64,000 nucleotides of DNA from Silvibacterium dinghuense (lineage in GTDB: Bacteria; Acidobacteriota; Terriglobia; Terriglobales; Acidobacteriaceae), in contig NZ_SDMK01000005.1 of the NCBI RefSeq assembly GCF_004123295.1, forward strand, positions 310,001-374,000, given 5' to 3'. The notes under the pieces are model-generated. The model saw only the letters and a program-made list of their open reading frames with translations. It had not been told where the DNA came from and made no database searches. Shown here one piece after another: positions 1 through 9,041 of this stretch (within the stretch, counting starts at the first letter, position 1; each line of letters opens with the position of its first letter). The position numbers and the translations under genes are program-made.

Positions 1-2161
1 TGTAGCGCGGCGCGCCGTGTGAGCCGTCCATTCGCCCCGAAGCATGCAGGCTGCCGTTCAGCGCGCTCGCATCGAGCGACGGAATCGTCCAGCCGCGCCC
101 ATCGGCGGCAATCTGCGCACGTACATCGTGCAGCGTCAGCGTGCCCAGCGTGAAGGCTCCCACATGGACCTGTCCTTCAAGCGCAGGCCAGCTCTTCTTC
201 GGCTCGACCTCGGACAAAATCGCCTGCACCAGAGCACCCGGATGCCCGGAGCCGAGCAGCACCGTCTCCAGCGCCGCCGCATCGAGCTGGGGCACATCGA
301 GATTCAGCCGCGCCGGGCACACGCTCTCGCAACGCAGTGCAGCATCCAGCGAGCCGCGCAGCGCAATGCCGTGCAGCGTCGCTGCGACATTCGCCCAGTG
401 CATGCCTGTGTCGTCGAAATTCACCGTAGCGGAAGCCAGCTCTACCGGATCGCTCAGCCAGGGCAGAACGGCCTGCGCCTTTTCGAGACGCAGCCAGCCC
501 TGCACATCCGCATAACGCGGCAGCAGAGAACCATCGGCCGCGATCGCCGGCTCGGCCGTCCACGGACGCGCAAAGGTCAGATCGATATTCGCCGTGCCCT
601 GCGGCGCGACATGCGCCATCAGTGGATGCAGAGATCCAAGCGCCCCGGCCAGCTGGCGCAGGCGCGCCATCGGAGCAGCTCCCACCAGGTGGAACGAGAA
701 TCCTGCCTGCGTCATCTCACCGGAGATACCGAAGGGAGCACTGCCCCCCATCTCCATCGTTGCCGGCTCGAGAACGATTCCCTGCGCTGCCGGCGACGCA
801 GCCGGTGTCATTTCTTTTTTATGCTTCCGCCCCGTGGGCTTCGCTGCCACCGGCTCTGCGCCCCGCGCCACAAAGTGCAAGGAGGCAAAGCGGAAGGGCG
901 TGCCATCCCCTGCAAACGAGACTTCGAGCGGAGTTACGGTCGCATCCCCGGTAAGCTCCGGCGCAGCCTCGCTCTCCGTGTCGTAGTGGAAGGTGCCTGC
1001 GATCGTGCCCTTCGCCTCGAGGTCCGTGGGCAACTCGGAGCGCAGCAGTCCCAACACGTTGACCGCAAAGGAGGCCGGAACCTGGTTGATCTCAAACGCC
1101 AGCTGCGCCTTGCGCGCGGCGATATCCGCAACGTTGCCGGTCAGCAGCAGATGCCCGCTCTCCACCGGCCACAGGCAGGTGAGCCCATCGAGCGCCCGCG
1201 CCGCATGCCGATATCCGGCCTGGCAACGGGCATCGATGTCGAAGGCATTCATCGGTGTGAACTCTTCGCGATGCGCATTGCCGACACGCAGGTGCGTCTT
1301 GACCTGCAGATTCTCGATCGGGCCGGCCAGATCGGCGTCGGCACGCAGATCGCCGCGCCATCCAGCATCGAAACCAAGCAGCATCTCTCCGGCCTGCCCC
1401 AGCTCGGCGTGGTTCCACTCGGCGTGCAGCCTGACCGGCATCTGGTTGAGTGCGGCTGCGCGATCGAGCGAGCCATCCACCTGGATCGTGCCGGTGTCTT
1501 CGAGGTCGAGACTCATATCGGTGCGCACCGGCTGCGCCTCGAAGCGCAGCCGCCACTCATTCGCCGATTCAAGCCAGATGGAGAGATCGCTGTTCAGGAA
1601 AGAGAATCCGGATTTTTCAACACCGGACTTGAAGTTGAAGCGGGCACCGGAGAACTCGATATAGGGAAAGCGCGGGCTCGCGCCCGAATGCCGCTGCGCG
1701 GTAGGCGCGTTCGCGGTGTGCGAGGCCTGCTCGAGCAGCGTGCCGAAATTCCACTGCCCCTGCGCATTGCGCACGAGATTGACGCTCGCCTGGTCGAGAT
1801 CGATGCGGCTCACCTCGAGCCTGCGCCGCCACAGGGAGCTCAGCCGCAGTGAGACCGTGACTGAAGGCGCACGCAGCATCGGCTCCGCACCGAAGTCCGC
1901 ATTCTCTTCCACCACAAAATCGGTGATGGCAAGCCCCGGGCGCGGCAGCATCTGCAGCTTTACCGAGCCGATATGCACCGGATGCCCGAGGCTGCGTTCG
2001 ATCGTATCCGTGATCGTCCGGTGATAACGATTGATATTCACCAGCGGCACGATAAAGGCGGCCACCAGCACAGACACGATCAGCAGCAGGGAGAGGATGC
2101 GCAGCGCCTTGTCGTAACGGCGCGCCGGGACGGGCGTCTCGCCCGCATCGGTTCCGGTCAT
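1..2161 (-). CDS. AsmA-family protein, C-terminus beyond window
   Basis: The reading frame is open from an ATG at 2161 to the window edge (720 codons seen), so the C-terminus is missing. The product starts with a short cytoplasmic segment and one membrane helix at about residues 20-42 (LSLLLIVSVLVAAFIVPLV). After this comes NINRYHRTITDTIERSLG and then HPVHIGSVKLQMLPRPGL, the usual opening of AsmA-type proteins, where the N-terminal helix anchors a long periplasmic beta-rich domain. Family members are linked to outer-membrane assembly and lipid transport between membranes; the substrate here is unknown. Only one base separates the start from the stop of the upstream signal peptidase gene, so it is the last seen member of the rnc-lepB-lepB-asmA operon and probably translationally coupled. 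Identification as AsmA-like is fairly sure, the specific role is not. Confidence 0.85.
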   Translation of the reverse strand, partial: MTGTDAGETPVPARRYDKALRILSLLLIVSVLVAAFIVPLVNINRYHRTITDTIERSLGHPVHIGSVKLQMLPRPGLAITDFVVEENADFGAEPMLRAPSVTVSLRLSSLWRRRLEVSRIDLDQASVNLVRNAQGQWNFGTLLEQASHTANAPTAQRHSGASPRFPYIEFSGARFNFKSGVEKSGFSFLNSDLSIWLESANEWRLRFEAQPVRTDMSLDLEDTGTIQVDGSLDRAAALNQMPVRLHAEWNHAELGQAGEMLLGFDAGWRGDLRADADLAGPIENLQVKTHLRVGNAHREEFTPMNAFDIDARCQAGYRHAARALDGLTCLWPVESGHLLLTGNVADIAARKAQLAFEINQVPASFAVNVLGLLRSELPTDLEAKGTIAGTFHYDTESEAAPELTGDATVTPLEVSFAGDGTPFRFASLHFVARGAEPVAAKPTGRKHKKEMTPAASPAAQGIVLEPATMEMGGSAPFGISGEMTQAGFSFHLVGAAPMARLRQLAGALGSLHPLMAHVAPQGTANIDLTFARPWTAEPAIAADGSLLPRYADVQGWLRLEKAQAVLPWLSDPVELASATVNFDDTGMHWANVAATLHGIALRGSLDAALRCESVCPARLNLDVPQLDAAALETVLLGSGHPGALVQAILSEVEPKKSWPALEGQVHVGAFTLGTLTLHDVRAQIAADGRGWTIPSLDASALNGSLHASGRMDGSHGAPRY

Positions 2162-2162
2162 G

Positions 2163-2954
2163 CTACTTCACCAGATGAAGCGTACGGCTCCACCGCGTTT
2201 GATCGAAGAAGTGCAGGAGGATATGTCCGACGGCAGCAATGCGATCGCCCATGCCGGTCTTCTCGTACTGCGTCTCCGGGGTGATGAACGACCAGTAGAC
2301 GAAGAGCGGGCGGCCGACGATGTTGGCACGCGGCACGAAGCCCCAGTAGCGGCTGTCCAGGCTCACCGTGCGGTTGTCGCCCATGGCGAAATACTTGCCC
2401 TCGGGCACGACGAGATCGCCATTCTGGATGTGGTTCGGCAGATCGACCTGCCACTCCGCCGTCACCTCGCTACGCTCGGGTGGAGCGAAGGCCGGGAAAT
2501 CGTCGCGATAGGGGTAGATCGCATCCGGCGCGGGCTTGCCGGCCTGAGGCTCGTTCTGCGCCACGCCGTTCAAATACACGATGCCGTTCACCAGATGAAT
2601 ATGATCGCCGGGCACACCGACGACACGCTTCACAAGATAAAGGTCCGGCTCACCCGGCTTGAAAAAGACGATGATATCGCCACGCTTTACGTCGCGATGG
2701 TGCACGAACGGCGCCCAGTGCGCGGGTGGCGCCAGCGTGATGCGATCCACCATCACGTGGTCGCCTACCAGCAGCGTCTTCTCCATGGAACCAGAGGGAA
2801 TCGCGAAGTTCTGAAAGACGAAGGCAAACGCGAACAGTCCAAGAACCAGCACGCCGCAGATCGAAGCAAATGCCTCGAACGGAGTTTCGTCCTTTTCCCT
2901 GGTGCCTTTGCTTTCGGTCTGCTTGCCGTTCTGGGGCTCGAGCGTCTGCTCCAT
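2163..2954 (-). CDS. lepB: Signal peptidase I (first of two tandem copies in operon)
   Basis: Type I signal peptidase (263 aa, S26 family) that cleaves Sec and Tat signal peptides on the periplasmic face. A polar N-terminus is followed by one membrane helix (about 31-48). The catalytic Ser box AIPSGSMEKTLLVGD puts the nucleophile at Ser56. The general-base Lys lies at Lys109 in LVKRVVGVPGD. The C-terminal MGDNR box and SRYWGFVPRANIVGRP are intact, so the enzyme should be active. It lies 26 bp downstream of a second signal peptidase gene and 1 bp before the AsmA-like gene. The two copies share the catalytic boxes but differ in N-termini and loops, so they are not a recent duplication. Confidence in the family is very high; the division of labour between copies is unknown. 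Confidence 0.95.
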   Translation of the reverse strand: MEQTLEPQNGKQTESKGTREKDETPFEAFASICGVLVLGLFAFAFVFQNFAIPSGSMEKTLLVGDHVMVDRITLAPPAHWAPFVHHRDVKRGDIIVFFKPGEPDLYLVKRVVGVPGDHIHLVNGIVYLNGVAQNEPQAGKPAPDAIYPYRDDFPAFAPPERSEVTAEWQVDLPNHIQNGDLVVPEGKYFAMGDNRTVSLDSRYWGFVPRANIVGRPLFVYWSFITPETQYEKTGMGDRIAAVGHILLHFFDQTRWSRTLHLVK

Positions 2955-2980
2955 GGTCTCCGTCGGATCTCCCTGGCGGA

Positions 2981-3808
2981 CTAGCGCACGATGCGCAGCA
3001 TGCGGCTCCAGCGCGCAAAATCCGCGATCCTGTTGGCTACTTCCTCGTGTCCGAGTTTATCATTCGCCGCCTGGCCGGCCCGGACCTGAGGAAACTCCGG
3101 CAGGTCGGTCGTCGAAGGCTGGCGCAGCGAAAAATAGATCAGGAATGGCCGCCCCACAATGTTCTCCCGCGGCACAAAGCCCCAATAGCGGCTGTCGCGG
3201 CTGTGGTTACGATTGTCCCCCAGCACAAAGTAGCTGTCCGCCGGAACCACCAGTTCGCCGTTCTGTACCTCCGCGCGCAGGTGCTGGAACCAGTGCGGAT
3301 CGATACCGGGGTTCGTATAACCGCCTGCCGGAAACTGATCGCGGAAGCTATCCTCCTCGGCGGTCTCATACACGGCATGCGGCTCGGTAAGCGCCTTGCC
3401 GTTGCGATACACCACGCCGTTCACGAACCGGATGCGGTCGCCCGGTACGCCGACCACCCGCTTGACCACATGCTCGGGCGGATTCAGGGGGAAATGGAAG
3501 ACCACGATATCGCCGTCAGCAACATCCTTATAGGGCAGCAGGTGACGCCAGATGCTGGATGTCCCGCCATAAATCGTCTTGTTCACCAGCAGGAAATCGC
3601 CAACCAGAAGCGTCCGCTCCATGGATTCGGAGGGAATCCGGAAGGGCTGCAGGATGAACGTCAGCGCAAAGAGCGCGACGACGATGATGGTTAGCAGCGA
3701 GCGCACCGCCTCGAACGGCGAGGGGTAGATGACATGCAGCACATGCGGAGGCTTCTGCGCAGCGGATGGCTGCTCTTCGGCCGGAATGGCATTGCCGGGC
3801 ATGCTCAC
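2981..3808 (-). CDS. lepB: Signal peptidase I (second tandem copy, coupled to rnc)
   Basis: Second type I signal peptidase (275 aa). The N-terminal 30 residues are Pro-rich and cytoplasmic, and one membrane helix spans about 36-55. The Ser box is FRIPSESMERTLLVGD (Ser62); it has Glu instead of Gly just before the catalytic Ser (SES rather than SGS). The Lys box is VVKRVVGVPGD (Lys116). The C-terminal LGDNRNHSRDSRYWGF box is present. All catalytic elements are intact. The start codon overlaps the rnc stop in an ATGA arrangement, so translation is coupled to RNase III. RNase III and lepB are neighbours in many bacteria; two lepB genes in tandem are less usual. Confidence 0.94.
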   Translation of the reverse strand: MSMPGNAIPAEEQPSAAQKPPHVLHVIYPSPFEAVRSLLTIIVVALFALTFILQPFRIPSESMERTLLVGDFLLVNKTIYGGTSSIWRHLLPYKDVADGDIVVFHFPLNPPEHVVKRVVGVPGDRIRFVNGVVYRNGKALTEPHAVYETAEEDSFRDQFPAGGYTNPGIDPHWFQHLRAEVQNGELVVPADSYFVLGDNRNHSRDSRYWGFVPRENIVGRPFLIYFSLRQPSTTDLPEFPQVRAGQAANDKLGHEEVANRIADFARWSRMLRIVR

Positions 3809-4689
3809 CGCTGACGCTCCAGCAGAGCTTCCGGCTCCTCATCCCCATCCAGCTCCGGATCATCTCCGGCGAGCCCTTGCGCCTCGCGCTCCAGGCGCAG
3901 CAGCGCACGCCGCGCGGCCTCCTGCTCGGCCTTCTTCTTGGTATTGCCCGAGCCGCGCGCCAATGGACGCCCCTGCTCGCCGGCGATACTTACTTCCACA
4001 AGAAACTTCTTCCGATGGTCGGGGCCGCTTTCCGCCCGCACCTGGTACTCCGGCTGTCCCAGCTTCTGCGCCTGCACCCGTTCCTGCAATGCTGACTTGT
4101 GATCGCCGATGCTGCCGCCGCCCAACAGGCGCCCGCGCAGTTCCTCTACCGACGGAGCAATCACTTCGCGAATCACGAACTGCCGCGTGAATTCCAGCCC
4201 CGCGTCGAGATAGAGAGCCGCAATCACCGCCTCCATGCAATTGGCCAGCAGCGCATGCTTCTTCCGCCCTCCGCTGCGCTCTTCTCCCTTGCCCAGCAAC
4301 ATGGAATCGCCCAGCTTGAGACCAATCGCCACTTCGCCCAGATGCCGCCGGCTGACCAGTTCGGCGCGCAGCCGCGTCAGCTGCCCTTCATCCAGACCGG
4401 GATAGCGCTGGCACAGCTCCTCCGCGGCGAGAAAGCCTAGCACCGCGTCGCCCAGAAATTCGAGCTGCTCATTGTCCGAGGATGGATCGTGCACAGGCTC
4501 CGGCTGGCTGGCCGCGACCTTCCCGGCGGGAGCGACAGCATGAGCCAGATTCTGCTCATACGCGAGCGAGCGGTGGGTCAGAGCGCGAGCCAGCAGCCCG
4601 GAGCGCTCGAAGCAATGACCCAGCCGGTGCTCCAGGTCACTAAACTGGCTTCCGGACCGGCCACTGTTTTCCGCATCCTGGCGTGACAC
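3805..4689 (-). CDS. rnc: Ribonuclease III
   Basis: Double-strand-specific endoribonuclease (294 aa) for rRNA processing and mRNA turnover. The signature NEQLEFLGDAVLGFL lies at residues 73-87 with catalytic-site Glu77 and Asp81; the second acidic site is Glu153 in NCMEAVIAALYLDAG. A C-terminal double-stranded RNA-binding domain runs from about 200 to 270, with the basic GSGNTKKKAEQEAARRALL helix. Compared with typical 225-240 aa enzymes it has two additions: about 20 residues between ALTHRSLAYE and NEQLEFLGD, rich in Ala and Pro, and an acidic tail of about 25 residues. The start is GTG at 4689. It heads the operon rnc-lepB-lepB-asmA on the minus strand. Confidence 0.95.
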   Translation of the reverse strand: MSRQDAENSGRSGSQFSDLEHRLGHCFERSGLLARALTHRSLAYEQNLAHAVAPAGKVAASQPEPVHDPSSDNEQLEFLGDAVLGFLAAEELCQRYPGLDEGQLTRLRAELVSRRHLGEVAIGLKLGDSMLLGKGEERSGGRKKHALLANCMEAVIAALYLDAGLEFTRQFVIREVIAPSVEELRGRLLGGGSIGDHKSALQERVQAQKLGQPEYQVRAESGPDHRKKFLVEVSIAGEQGRPLARGSGNTKKKAEQEAARRALLRLEREAQGLAGDDPELDGDEEPEALLERQR

Positions 4690-4842
4690 GCGCTTCAGAA
4701 CTGCTCCTTCCGGACTTCCGCCCGATCTCTCTGCCTGAATTCCTTCTCCACACGCGCCGGTTTATCGAGAGCGACGCAAATATCGCTCCCGATCATACGT
4801 CCCGGGTATTCAGCACACCAGATACTTCAACGGCTTCCGCGA

Positions 4843-6726
4843 TTAACGCTGCGGCTGGCTGTTTTGTGGCGCGGCCTGGGTGCTGCCGGAATCCGGGGAT
4901 GCCGTGCCCTGCGGCTTGGCCGGAGCCTTGCCGTCATCCTCCGCATCGCTATCCGACTCCTCATGCTTCGGCAGCGTGAACGGCGCCTTTACGCCCTTTT
5001 CCGCGGCAGCCTTGGTATCCGGCTGGCCGTCGCGCACGGTGAGCGCAGCCTTGTACTCGGCCACGGCCTGGTCGCGCTCCTCTTCCACGTCGAGAATGCG
5101 GCCGAGGTAGATATGCGACCACGCCGACATGCGCGGATCCTGCGAGAGGCGCACCGTCTCGCGGAAGGCCTTCTCGGCATCGTCCATGTGCCCTTCGACC
5201 AGATCGGCCCGGGCAAGGATGAAGTTGGCGCGAGCCGGATCGCCGGTCTTCTGATCCAAAGCCTTCTGCGCCAGCGATGAGGCCGAAGTCGCATCGCCCT
5301 TGATCAGGTCCAGCTCCGCCAGGTCGAGACCGCGCGGCTGGCGAGGCGTACGGGCAATCACGTCCGTCGAGCCTTCCTCGACAAAGCGCACGTTCTTCGC
5401 CCGGTTGATCTCTTCATCCACCGGCATGCCGTACACCATTTCGCCGATCGCCTCCTGGAAGCTCTCCGGAGACTTCTCGAAGTTGATGAGCTGGTTGTAG
5501 AAGTACTGCGTCAGCACAAAACCCAGCGACATGGAATGCGAGACCGACTGCTGGCGGATCTGCGCATCCTTCTGCACCTCGGCATTGTGCTGTTTGAAGA
5601 TCGCTTCCATGTCCGGGCGCTCGGTATCGGACGGCAGCGCATGGATCACCACACCGGTCTCCATGGTGCGCGCCTCGATGGCACGGATCATGGACTCGAT
5701 CACCAGCGAAACAATGTCGCTGCGGTAGACGAAGTCGAGGGGCGCATCCTTCACCACCTTCAGGAACGGCAGCAGCCGGTCCATGGCCGTCGACCGCGCG
5801 TAGAGCAGCGGCTCCAGCTGGTAATGGAGGTACGTGTGACGCACATCGTCCATCCGGATCGTTCCATTGGCCGGAGAAACCACCACCACATAGTCGGCGC
5901 CATAGACACGGGCATTCGTCTCCGCCGGAGACAGCAGCGGCTCGAGCACGACCAGGAAACGGCGGCCGTCATAGGTGCTGGCCGGAATCTTCAGATAGGC
6001 GTTCGTGTCCACGATCATCTTGGTCAGCGGATCGTGGAACTGCGAGATCAGCGCGTCATAGGCCGCGTGGTCTTCCACCCAAATCACGTGCAACTGCGCC
6101 TTCTGGACGAAATCGCGCAGCAGAGGCCAGATGTTCTCCACCTGCGTGGAGTCCGGCGGCATCTCCTCTTCGTCCACACTCGGCGAGAGCTCAGGCGGAG
6201 GATTCAGAAAGAGCGCGAGCGAGACATACTGCGACAGGTCACGGCTGGCTCCGGAGAGCCGGTGCTGATCAATGAACGAGCAGATCTTGTCCCGCGCATC
6301 CCGCGCATCGGCCGACTGCTGCGTCATCTCGTTCACCTGCTGGCGAACGCGCAGGCGGATGGGATCGGACTGCTCCAGCCCGGCATCGTAACCGCAGGCA
6401 TTCAGAGCCACGGCCACGTCAAAGAGCGCTTCGCTGTTCTGCAGGCTGATGGTCGGGCCGGCCGGGTCCATCAGAGCCGGGGAGGACGACTTGGCCTGCG
6501 CGGCGGCATGGGCTGCGGCACCGCTGTTCGGGCCGTTACCGGAGTTCTGTACCTTGACGGGAGCCGGCTGCCCGATCGATGAGGACTGCGCTATGGCTGG
6601 GGCCACGCCCAGAGAAGCGGCCAAAATCGGAGCCGCCACGCTCACCAGCGAACGCGAAACAGAGAAGATCGAGGGTCGGAAAAACGGCATAGGGAAAGAC
6701 CGGGAAATCTGCGTAAAGAGAGACAA
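4843..6726 (-). CDS. Secreted TPR-containing protein of unknown function
   Basis: A 627-residue protein with an export signal: a hydrophobic run SLVSVAAPILAASLGVAPA ending in AIAQ at about residue 47. The middle (about 95-460) is a domain I do not name. It contains HTYLHYQLEP, an HxxxH arrangement that could bind metal, but without the HExxH of classical metalloproteases. From about 470 to 580 there are two to three TPR-like helix pairs (LDLAELDLIKGDATSASSLA, ANFILARADLVEGHMDDAEK, WSHIYLGRILDVEEERDQAV). The tail is acidic and then Pro/Gln-rich. The start is a TTG at 6726 with AAGG upstream; an in-frame ATG at 6690 is the alternative. It is separated from rnc by 153 bp in which I see no gene. 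Function unknown. Confidence 0.8.
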   Translation of the reverse strand: MSLFTQISRSFPMPFFRPSIFSVSRSLVSVAAPILAASLGVAPAIAQSSSIGQPAPVKVQNSGNGPNSGAAAHAAAQAKSSSPALMDPAGPTISLQNSEALFDVAVALNACGYDAGLEQSDPIRLRVRQQVNEMTQQSADARDARDKICSFIDQHRLSGASRDLSQYVSLALFLNPPPELSPSVDEEEMPPDSTQVENIWPLLRDFVQKAQLHVIWVEDHAAYDALISQFHDPLTKMIVDTNAYLKIPASTYDGRRFLVVLEPLLSPAETNARVYGADYVVVVSPANGTIRMDDVRHTYLHYQLEPLLYARSTAMDRLLPFLKVVKDAPLDFVYRSDIVSLVIESMIRAIEARTMETGVVIHALPSDTERPDMEAIFKQHNAEVQKDAQIRQQSVSHSMSLGFVLTQYFYNQLINFEKSPESFQEAIGEMVYGMPVDEEINRAKNVRFVEEGSTDVIARTPRQPRGLDLAELDLIKGDATSASSLAQKALDQKTGDPARANFILARADLVEGHMDDAEKAFRETVRLSQDPRMSAWSHIYLGRILDVEEERDQAVAEYKAALTVRDGQPDTKAAAEKGVKAPFTLPKHEESDSDAEDDGKAPAKPQGTASPDSGSTQAAPQNSQPQR

Positions 6727-6921
6727 GTCGGGACCTTAGCCTGAAGGATATGCGCCGCCGGGGGGAAGAATCAAACGGACTGCTGCGCGCAGGGCGAATG
6801 GCCCGGCGATCGTGCTTTCTCAAGAGACGCAGGGCAGCCCGGGATGTCAGCACCGCCGGGTAGATGGCTGGTAAAAGCAGATCGGGTATCCCTTACAAAC
6901 CCGCGGCCATCAACCCTGACG

Positions 6922-6959
6922 GTGGCCCATGCAAGCCCGGGCTGGCTTGCATGGGCCAC
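6922..6959. repeat. REP-like palindrome (GTGGCCCA..CAAGCC family)
   Basis: Perfect 16-bp inverted repeat: GTGGCCCATGCAAGCC at 6922-6937 and its complement at 6944-6959, with a 6-bp loop. Related stems recur at 10156-10186, 10326-10355 and 13502-13532, always between genes. It sits in the gap between the TPR protein gene and the DUF2628-like gene. Confidence 0.8.
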
Positions 6960-7007
6960 AGGAGTCTCTTCAGACTCTGGGTTGCTGATTTCCCACCCAG
7001 ACAGAGC

Positions 7008-7592
7008 CTACCGGAATGCGTTGGGGTCCTGACCGGAAAGAACCACCAGCGCGACCATCAGGATCATGAGCCCCACCAGGGCGGCTGCGGAGATGTAGCC
7101 CGCCGGCTTCGATACCCCGCCCTCTTTGGCCAGTACGCTGAGATCCGCAACCGGACTCGCTCCGCGCAGCGCAATGATGCGCTTCATCGCATGCTCGACA
7201 TAGGTGTATTTGCCGGAAATCGCCAGCGCGATGCCGATCGGCAGCCCTATCCGATTTCCTCCGGGAATGGGCAGAAGCGCGAACACGACCACCACACCGA
7301 GGATGATAAGCGAGACCATCCACATCTTCCGGTAGAGGAACCACACCGGGCCCAGGAAGAAGGCAGCGGCAACAAAGCCGCGTATGATCTTAGGTTTTTT
7401 GCCTCCCGCCGGGGCAACAAGGCGGGCTCTCATGCTGTCGTAGGTGGGCATAAACTTGTCTGCGTTCGGACCGATAAACGCCATCAACTCGGCGCGTCGT
7501 GCCTCCTGGTCCTCGTCGAGAAGAAATTGATGGGTGGGTTTTACCGCTTGCATCGTGCTTTGTTTTCTTTCTTCCTGAAAAGTAGGAAACAT
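7008..7592 (-). CDS. DUF2628-like small membrane protein
   Basis: A 194-residue membrane protein. The cytoplasmic N-terminus (QEARRAELMAFIGPNADKFM) is followed by three or four hydrophobic segments: FVAAAFFLGPVWFLYRKMW, SLIILGVVVVFALLP, a weak segment near GLPIGIALAISG, and AALVGLMILMVALVVLSG. The pattern FFLGPVWFLYRKMW is typical of DUF2628 proteins, whose function is not established. I chose the ATG at 7592 because GAGG lies 7-8 bp upstream; a later in-frame ATG at 7553 is possible. The frame stays open further upstream, but that part lies in intergenic repeats and is not credible protein. It appears monocistronic. Confidence 0.75.
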   Translation of the reverse strand: MFPTFQEERKQSTMQAVKPTHQFLLDEDQEARRAELMAFIGPNADKFMPTYDSMRARLVAPAGGKKPKIIRGFVAAAFFLGPVWFLYRKMWMVSLIILGVVVVFALLPIPGGNRIGLPIGIALAISGKYTYVEHAMKRIIALRGASPVADLSVLAKEGGVSKPAGYISAAALVGLMILMVALVVLSGQDPNAFR

Positions 7593-7653
7593 GTTGTTTC
7601 CTCGGGGTGAGATGCATGAACCCGCTGTCATGTTCTGCGTAGCGATGAAATTT

Positions 7654-7701
7654 AGCTCAGGGCTCAGATAAAAATCCCATGTCTCAACGGCGAGACGTGG
7701 G
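7654..7701. repeat. Repeat module: GGCTCAG direct repeat plus GTCTC hairpin
   Basis: Two 7-bp units (AGCTCAG and GGCTCAG, 7654-7667) are followed by ATAAAAATC and a hairpin with arms cccatgtctc (7676-7685) and gagacgtggg (7692-7701). The same order, GGCTCAG units and then a GTCTC hairpin, occurs at 10097-10231. This points to one composite intergenic repeat family. The 519-bp gap 7593-8111 holds only this and the next repeat as far as I can see. Confidence 0.65.
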
Positions 7702-7789
7702 GCACCCGGAGGAGTTTGAGTCTCCCACCCAAGCGGAGCCTGGATGGGGCACCCGCGTACCTCTCCCTGTTCAGGAAGAACAAATCTCA

Positions 7790-7850
7790 AGCGCGACCAA
7801 AGGGAGCGGAGGCCGAAGGCATAAGGCTTGGACGGCCAGTCCCGCCCTGC
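7790..7850 (-). repeat. Interspersed repeat copy (minus orientation)
   Basis: Read on the minus strand, this segment gives GCGGGACTGGCCGTCCA and then CCGCTCCCTTTGGTCGCG. It closely matches 13428-13487 on the plus strand, with divergence between the two conserved blocks. It is a dispersed intergenic repeat, apparently non-coding. It lies 5' of aguB. Confidence 0.6.
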
Positions 7851-8111
7851 GCGAAGCAGTCCATGAATCCGGGGGCGGCGGTGCCGTATCATATAAAGAC
7901 CGGAAAGCAGGGTTCCGGCAAGCGAGAACCGGCTCCGGAATCGGTTTCCAGGCACGCGGCCACGGGCCGCGATTTTCTTGCCTGCAAGCCGGCGTCCCAG
8001 CCGATTTACCGTACCGAAACCACCCTGCGATACGCTGGCGATTTCCACGTCCGGCGTCGCCTTGGCGGCAGCCGGCCAGAGTTATGCCCAGAGATGAAGG
8101 AGCCAACAGGA

Positions 8112-9041
8112 ATGCCCTCTCAACTGAACTACCGGATCGGCCTCGTGCAGATGTCCTGCAGCCCCGACACCGAAGCCAATCTCGACAAGGCCGCGGACCG
8201 CGTCCGCGAGGCCGCCCGTGAAGGCGCCCAGATTGTCTGCCTGCCGGAGCTCTTCCGCGCCCAGTACTTCTGCCAGCGCGAAGACCACGCGCTGTTCGAT
8301 ATCGCCGAGCCCATCCCCGGCCCCTCGACCGAGCGCCTCGGCGCCGTCGCCCGCGAGGAAAAGGTCGTTGTCGTCGCTTCGCTCTTCGAGCGCCGCGCCG
8401 CCGGTCTTTATCACAACACCGCCGCCATCCTGAACAAGGACGGCTCGATCAACGGGCTGTATCGCAAGATGCACATCCCCGACGATCCTCTCTACTACGA
8501 GAAGTTCTACTTCACGCCCGGCGATCTCGGCTTCAAGGCCTTCGACACCGCCGTCGGCCGCATCGGCACGCTTGTGTGCTGGGACCAGTGGTATCCGGAA
8601 GGCGCACGCATCACCGCCATGCACGGCGCGAATGTCCTGTTCTACCCGACCGCTATCGGCTGGCATCCTTCCGAGAAGGAAGAGTTCGGTGTCGCGCAGT
8701 ATGACGCCTGGCAGACGATCCAGCGCGCACACGCCATCGCCAACGGCCTCTTCGTCGCCTCGGTCAATCGTGTGGGCCATGAGAACGGCGACGTCAACGG
8801 CAACCGCGTCGAAGGCCCGGGGCTCGAGTTCTGGGGCGGCAGCTTCATCGCCGATCCCTTCGGCCGACTGATCGCCAAGGCCTCGCATGACAAGGAAGAG
8901 ATCCTGATCGGCGAAGTCGACCTGAAGCTGCTCGAAGACACGCGCCGCAACTGGCCCTTCCTGCGCGACCGCCGCATCGACGCCTACCAGCCCATCGTCA
9001 ACCGCTTCCTCGACGGCACGACACCCGGAGACGGCAAATGA
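8112..9041 (+). CDS. aguB: N-carbamoylputrescine amidohydrolase
   Basis: A 309-residue nitrilase-superfamily enzyme that hydrolyses N-carbamoylputrescine to putrescine, CO2 and ammonia. The Glu-Lys-Cys triad is clear: Glu46 in IVCLPELFRAQYF, Lys119 in LYRKMHIPDDPLYYEKFYF and Cys156 in GTLVCWDQWYPEGAR. The motifs match the AguB branch rather than other carbon-nitrogen hydrolases. I chose the ATG at 8112, with AAGGAG 9 bp upstream; the longer upstream frame runs through repeats. Its stop overlaps the start of agmatine deiminase (ATGA), so the two last steps of the arginine-agmatine-putrescine route are coupled. No arginine decarboxylase is in the window. Confidence 0.93.
   Translation: MPSQLNYRIGLVQMSCSPDTEANLDKAADRVREAAREGAQIVCLPELFRAQYFCQREDHALFDIAEPIPGPSTERLGAVAREEKVVVVASLFERRAAGLYHNTAAILNKDGSINGLYRKMHIPDDPLYYEKFYFTPGDLGFKAFDTAVGRIGTLVCWDQWYPEGARITAMHGANVLFYPTAIGWHPSEKEEFGVAQYDAWQTIQRAHAIANGLFVASVNRVGHENGDVNGNRVEGPGLEFWGGSFIADPFGRLIAKASHDKEEILIGEVDLKLLEDTRRNWPFLRDRRIDAYQPIVNRFLDGTTPGDGK

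Noticed and set aside
44-1852. A 602-codon plus-strand open frame at the left edge
   Set aside because: It is antisense to the AsmA-like gene, Arg/Gln-rich and without domain motifs or a ribosome-binding site.
7716-8111. Long N-terminal extension of the carbamoylputrescine amidohydrolase
   Set aside because: The extension crosses intergenic repeats. The ATG at 8112 has a good ribosome-binding site and fits the family's length.
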